A DNA stretch of 64,000 nt from Actinomycetota bacterium (GTDB lineage: Bacteria; Actinomycetota; Nitriliruptoria; Nitriliruptorales; Nitriliruptoraceae), in assembly GCA_019347575.1 (NCBI GenBank), contig JAHWKY010000018.1, positions 1-64,000 on the forward strand, in the 5' to 3' direction. A model generated the notes under the pieces. That model had not been told where the DNA came from and did no database searches. It saw only the letters and a list, made by a program, of their open reading frames with translations. The position numbers were made by a program, and so were the translations under genes. Positions 60,563 to 64,000 of the stretch are shown here, piece after piece; within the stretch, counting starts at the first letter, position 1; every line of letters starts with the position of its first letter.

Positions 60563-61444
60563 GTGACCGTCCCGCCCCGCCTCCCTGACGGGGTCGTGGC
60601 CGGTGGGCGCTTCGAGCGGTGGGAGCCCGCCCGACCGGCTTACCTCGTCGCCGATGTCGACGGCACCGTGGTGCGTCCCGATGGCGTGACCCCCGAAGGT
60701 CTCGAGGCCCTCGTCGCCGACCTGCAGGCCGCCGGCGTCCGAGTGGGTCTCGCGACCGGGCGCATGCGTCCGTCGGTCTCGGACCTGTGGCAGCGGCTCG
60801 GTGCCGCCGGTCCACACGTGCTGCACAACGGCGCGGAGGTATTCGGCGACGGGGCCATCGTCGCCACCTGGCCGCTGACGCGGGACGAGGTCGGAGCGCT
60901 CATCGATCTGGCCCATCGCCGTGACGTGTACCTCGAGGTCTACGTCGAGCACGGCTTCTACGTGACCGACGACCGCGCACCCGAACGGGACCACTGGCCC
61001 ATGCTCGGCCACGATCCGCTGGGGTTCGTCGATGACCTACCTGACGGGTCGGTGTTCCCGAAGGCCACGTTCGCGCTGACCGCGCCCGCGGAGACCCACT
61101 TCCTGGACGACATCGAGGCCCTCGGTCTGATCGCCGGACCGGCCCAGTCGCCGCAGACGCCGCACCTGCACTACGTCAACGCGAACAACCCCGCCGCCGA
61201 CAAGGGTCGGGCGGTGACACACGCCGCCGCACACCTCGGTGTCGAGCTCGCGGCGGTCGTGGCGGTCGGCGACGGCGCCAACGACCTGTCGATGTTCGGC
61301 GTCGTGGGCACGGCCATCGCCATGGGCCAGTCAGCCCCGGCGATCATCGCGGCGGCTCACCTCGTGGTCCCCGACGCGGCCGACGACGGGGTGATGACCG
61401 CACTCGAAGCGGTGCGTGCGCTGTGTCGCGCCGGCGGTGCATGA
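60563..61444 (+). CDS. HAD-superfamily phosphatase (Cof type)
   Basis: This 293-residue HAD hydrolase has motif I DVDGTV (nucleophile first Asp), motif II in LATGRM and motif III/IV Lys-Gly-Asp as KGRAV ... VGDGANDLSMF, with a C2-type cap between. Cof-type members dephosphorylate sugar phosphates, flavin or pyridoxal phosphates. The GTG at 60563 is the first start giving the complete domain. The ribosome binding site is weak, so translation may depend on the DUF3467 gene just upstream. Confidence 0.9.
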   Translation: MTVPPRLPDGVVAGGRFERWEPARPAYLVADVDGTVVRPDGVTPEGLEALVADLQAAGVRVGLATGRMRPSVSDLWQRLGAAGPHVLHNGAEVFGDGAIVATWPLTRDEVGALIDLAHRRDVYLEVYVEHGFYVTDDRAPERDHWPMLGHDPLGFVDDLPDGSVFPKATFALTAPAETHFLDDIEALGLIAGPAQSPQTPHLHYVNANNPAADKGRAVTHAAAHLGVELAAVVAVGDGANDLSMFGVVGTAIAMGQSAPAIIAAAHLVVPDAADDGVMTALEAVRALCRAGGA

Positions 61445-61555
61445 CAGCCAAGGTGGTGGCCGAACGCGGCAGCACGGTCAGCCGAAGCCGATCTCGGCGC
61501 CTAGAAACCCTTACGGCGACGCGGACGTTCCGTTGCGCTTACCTAAGGTGGTCCC

Positions 61556-61975
61556 GTGATCTCGGATCTCGCACCCCACCAGCGCGCCCGTGTCGCGGCG
61601 GCCCCCGCGGCACGACTCGCCACGGTCCGCCCCGACGACACGCCGCACCTGGTCGTGATCACGTTCGCGCTCGAGGACGACCGCCTGGTCACCGCCATCG
61701 ATCACAAGCCCAAGTCCACCCACGACCTCCAGCGCGTGCGCAACATCGCGGCCAACCCCGCCGCCAGCGTCCTCGTGGACCACTACGAGGACGACTGGTC
61801 ACGCCTGTGGTGGGCACGCGGCGACGGGCAGGCCCACCTCGTCGCGGATGGCCCCGAGTACGACCGCGCCGTCGCGCTGCTCGTGGCGAAGTACGGTCAG
61901 TACCGCGCGCAGCGCCCCGCGGGCCCCGCCATCATCGTCGACATCTCCCGCTGGACCACCTGGTCCGCCGCGTGA
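61556..61975 (+). CDS. PPOX-class F420-dependent oxidoreductase (Rv0121-like)
   Basis: This 139-residue split-barrel protein shows ARLATVRPDDTPHLVVITFALEDDRLVTAIDHKPKST, VRNIAANPAASVLVDHYEDDWSRLWWARGDG and a C-terminal Trp-rich strand, fitting the actinobacterial family to which mycobacterial Rv0121 belongs. It is thought to use F420. The GTG is preceded by TTGCGC and TACCTA at suitable spacing, so a leaderless promoter is possible. It differs from the split-barrel gene at 30286, so the window holds two members of the superfamily. Confidence 0.9.
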   Translation: MISDLAPHQRARVAAAPAARLATVRPDDTPHLVVITFALEDDRLVTAIDHKPKSTHDLQRVRNIAANPAASVLVDHYEDDWSRLWWARGDGQAHLVADGPEYDRAVALLVAKYGQYRAQRPAGPAIIVDISRWTTWSAA

Positions 61976-62036
61976 CGCAACGGGCCCTCGGGGCCCCTTG
62001 CCGACCCAGCGCTAGAGACCGCGCTCTCGGCCGTAG

Positions 62037-62129
62037 GGTCCCCATGCGGGCCGAGCCGTCGAGACCGCGCTCTCGACGGCGGACGGCTTGCGACGGCTCT
62101 ATCGACGACGCGGAGCGGCGTCGCCAAAG
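62037..62129. repeat. 93-bp hairpin-rich interspersed repeat, copy 2
   Basis: Same unit as 43891-43983: GGTCCCCATGCG start, GTCGAGA-CCGCGC-TCTCGAC hairpin (62058-62077), CTATCGACGACGCGGA and GGCGTCGCCAA end, with a one-base deletion before the end. A fragment of the hairpin (GAGACCGCGCTCTCGGCC, about 62015-62032) lies just upstream and a fragment of the tail (CGGATGCGCCGTCGCC, 62132-62147) just downstream, suggesting repeated insertion or partial duplication. Confidence 0.8.
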
Positions 62130-62167
62130 GGCGGATGCGCCGTCGCCCCGGCATGGCGGAGTCCACG

Positions 62168-62260
62168 GGTCCCCGTGCGATCGAAGCCGTCGAGACCGCG
62201 CTCTCGACGGCGGAAGCGTTGCGAAGGCCCTATCGACGGCGCGGATGCGCCGTCGCCAAG
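62168..62260. repeat. 93-bp hairpin-rich interspersed repeat, copy 3
   Basis: This third copy runs GGTCCCCGTGCG to GCCGTCGCCAAG with the GTCGAGA/TCTCGAC hairpin at 62089-62108. It ends 8 bases before the stop codon of guaB (62268), so it lies in the trailer of that gene and may form part of its transcript end. Confidence 0.8.
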
Positions 62261-62267
62261 GGCAGGG

Positions 62268-63784
62268 TCAGTCGTGGCCCGGGACCTGGTAGTTGGGGGC
62301 CTCGTGGACGACGTCAACGTCGTGGACGTGGGACTCCCGGGCGCCGGCGACGGTCTGGCGCACGAACCGGGCGCGGGTGTGTAGCGACGCCACGTCGCGC
62401 GCCCCGAGGTAGCCCATCCCCGACCGCAGCCCTCCTTCGAGCTGCCCGACGACCTCGCCGACGCTGCCGCGGTACGGCAGCAGACCCGAGACACCCTCGG
62501 GGACGAGCTTGACCGGCTCGGCCTCGTCGGCACTGGCCTGGAAGTAGCGGTCGGCGGAGCCGGCACGCATAGCGTCGACGGATCCCATGCCGCGGTACTC
62601 CTTGTAACGCCGCCCACCGACGAGCACGAGCTCGCCGGGAGATTCGTCGGTCCCGGCGAGGAGGTTGCCGACCATCACCGCGGTCGCTCCGGCGGCGAGC
62701 GCCTTGACGAGATCGCCGGAGTAGCGGATGCCGCCATCGGCGACGCTGGCGATACCCACCTCAGCCGCGACGGCCGCGCAATCCAGGACCGCGCTGAACT
62801 GCGGCATGCCGACGCCGGTCACGACGCGAGTCGTGCAGATCGAACCCGGACCGACCCGACCTTGACGATGTCCGCGCCGTGGTCGGCACACGCACGGACC
62901 GCGTCGCCGGTGGCCACGTTGCCGACCATCAGGACGACATCAGGGAAGCGGTCCTTGAGCTTGCCCGCGAACTCGAGGACGCCAGCCGAGTGGCCGTGCG
63001 CCGAGTCGACGGCGAGCAGGTCGACCCCGGACTCGACCAGAGCCTCGGCGCGCGCGTCGCCATCAGCGCCGACGCCGACCGCCGCCCCGACGAGCAGCCG
63101 ACCGCGGTCGTCCTTGGCCGAGTTGGGGTACTTGCGGACCTTCTCGACATCCTTGAACGTGAACATCCCCACGAGTCGCCCGTCCTCGACGATGGGCAGC
63201 TTCTCGACCCGGTGCTGCTGCATGAGGTCGCGCGCCTGCTCGAGGCTGGTCCCACGCCCCGCCGTGACCAGATCATCGATCGTCATGAACTCGCGGACGG
63301 CCCGATCGGGTGAGGCTCCGAGGCGCAGGTCGCGGTTGGTGACGATCCCGACGAGTCGCTGCTCGCCATCGACCACGGGGAAGCCGCTGACCTTGTAGCG
63401 GGCCATGAGTTCGAACGCCTTGCCTACGGCGTCGTCGGGGCGCAGCGTGATGGGGTCGGAGATGAACCCCGACTCGGAGCGCTTCACCGACTCGACCATG
63501 GCCGCCTGCGCCTCGGCGGACGTGTTCTTGTGGATGATCCCCAGGCCACCGTGACGGGCGATCGCGATCGCCATCTCGGCCTCGGTGACCTTGTCCATGG
63601 CGGCGGACAGCAGCGGCAGGCGGAGGTGGACGCGCGCGTGGAGGCGGGTGGCGACATCGACGTCGCGCGGAAGCACCGCGGAGTCCTGGGGCACCAACAG
63701 AACGTCGTCGTAGGAGAGGGCCTGCGGGATGTCGTCGACCACGGGGCGCTCCGTCTCGGATCCCGCCGAGGGTACGTCAATCAA
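62268..63784 (-). pseudogene. guaB: IMP dehydrogenase, split by a one-base frameshift
   Basis: Two adjacent frames together give a complete 505-residue IMP dehydrogenase, the NAD enzyme making XMP for GMP synthesis. The first (from TTG 63784) has ALSYDDVLLVP, two CBS domains (about 100-225) and GADIVKVG; the second, in another frame, resumes [18 protein letters not shown] with the catalytic Cys and runs to the stop at 62268. The shift is at the CCC run 62855-62857 (minus-strand GTCGGG-TCGG, where GTCGGGGTCGG would restore the frame). guaB is usually essential and the rest is intact, so a sequencing error is at least as likely as a true mutation. The TTG start overlaps the stop of the next gene (TTGA). 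Confidence 0.88.
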
Positions 63785-64000
63785 AGGTCGAGAGGCTCCA
63801 GGCGCCCCCTGGGGAGAGCCCCGTGGCCCAGGCGGGTGGCGAGGAAGCGGTGGATGGGGCGGATGTCCGTCCCGACGGGCAACGGGACGAAGGTGCGGTC
63901 ACCGGGCGTGGAGGCATCGGCGCTCTGGCGCTGCACCTCGAGTATCGGGTCGCCGAGCACGTGTCGGACGCGCACGACGTAGACCTCGTTCCAGTCGACC
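63781..64000 (-). CDS. Partial gene upstream of guaB (C-terminal end only)
   Basis: The last 72 codons of a minus-strand gene that begins outside the window end at a TGA (63781-63783). The visible part includes NEVYVVRVRHVLGDPILEVQ, a proline/threonine turn and RFLATRLGHGALPRGRLEPLDL. The stop overlaps the guaB start as TTGA, so the two are translationally coupled and probably one operon. An inside ATG-like start is not needed, because the frame is open to the window edge. No family is recognised from this fragment. Confidence 0.6.
   Translation of the reverse strand, partial: VDWNEVYVVRVRHVLGDPILEVQRQSADASTPGDRTFVPLPVGTDIRPIHRFLATRLGHGALPRGRLEPLDL

Noticed and set aside
1-64000. Prophage, integrative element or insertion sequence
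   Set aside because: No integrase, transposase, terminase or conjugation genes, and the only tRNA (52858-52929) has no flanking duplicate.

Overview
The window is very GC-rich DNA with tightly packed genes, many GTG and TTG starts and many four-base start/stop overlaps (GTGA, ATGA, TTGA). It carries F420-type split-barrel oxidoreductases, cell-wall-binding-2 repeats, a DUF3152-like protease and the heme genes hemE, hemH and hemY together. This points to an actinobacterium, perhaps a deep-branching one such as the Nitriliruptoria; that placement is inference from gene style, not a database match. I see no phage genes, transposase or CRISPR array.

Region 513-23937 is an unusual uptake and conversion locus. 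It holds a membrane-anchored linalool dehydratase/isomerase-like protein, a branched-chain-type ABC importer (two membrane-anchored binding proteins, a LivF-like ATPase, and one chain fusing both permeases to the second ATPase), a DapB-like oxidoreductase, two paralogous beta-sandwich-like proteins and a CrtC/AttH-like protein. An acetoacetate-decarboxylase-like gene closes it. It also holds three proteins built on the helical and swivelling-histidine parts of rifampin phosphotransferase/PEP synthase but without an ATP-grasp domain; two of these carry an N-terminal short-chain dehydrogenase instead. A hydrophobic, possibly isoprenoid, substrate is my inference. An orphan histidine kinase and a coiled-coil protein sit inside this region.

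Region 23945-31551 carries redox and housekeeping genes. The most striking is a DsrE-family gene (24773-25135, minus strand) with an in-frame TGA exactly where a UxxC redox motif is expected. An 8-bp hairpin with a GUG loop begins 11 nt after the TGA and places its loop 19 nt downstream. This fits a selenoprotein with a bacterial SECIS element. Two acyl-CoA dehydrogenases, a pterin dehydratase, a Lon-N-domain protein, a GNAT enzyme, a split-barrel oxidoreductase and an SRAP DNA-repair protein follow.

Region 31575-44955 holds an M14 carboxypeptidase, a DUF429-ERCC4 nuclease fusion, an M23-like protein, a PhyH dioxygenase/radical-SAM pair, hemE-hemH-hemY, an aldehyde dehydrogenase, the RNase P RNA and a hotdog thioesterase-like gene. 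The PhyH gene contains four exact 33-bp repeats read in frame.

Region 45069-64000 has a class IV aminotransferase, trehalose genes (otsA and an otsB-GH15 fusion), a GGDEF protein, a zinc-ribbon protein, a NIF3-like protein, tRNA-Val, TerC, a cyclic-nucleotide-binding protein and a cell-wall metalloprotease. A sugar-type ABC importer without its ATPase, a DUF3467 gene, a HAD phosphatase and an F420-type oxidoreductase follow. Last come guaB, split by a one-base frameshift, and a partial gene at the right edge.

Four repeat families are visible: a 50-bp dyad (2 copies), a 33-bp/27-bp GCTACCGCTYCGCTACTTGAGC family (2+4 units), a 93-bp hairpin-rich element (3 copies), and a shared GTTAGACGAT promoter motif.
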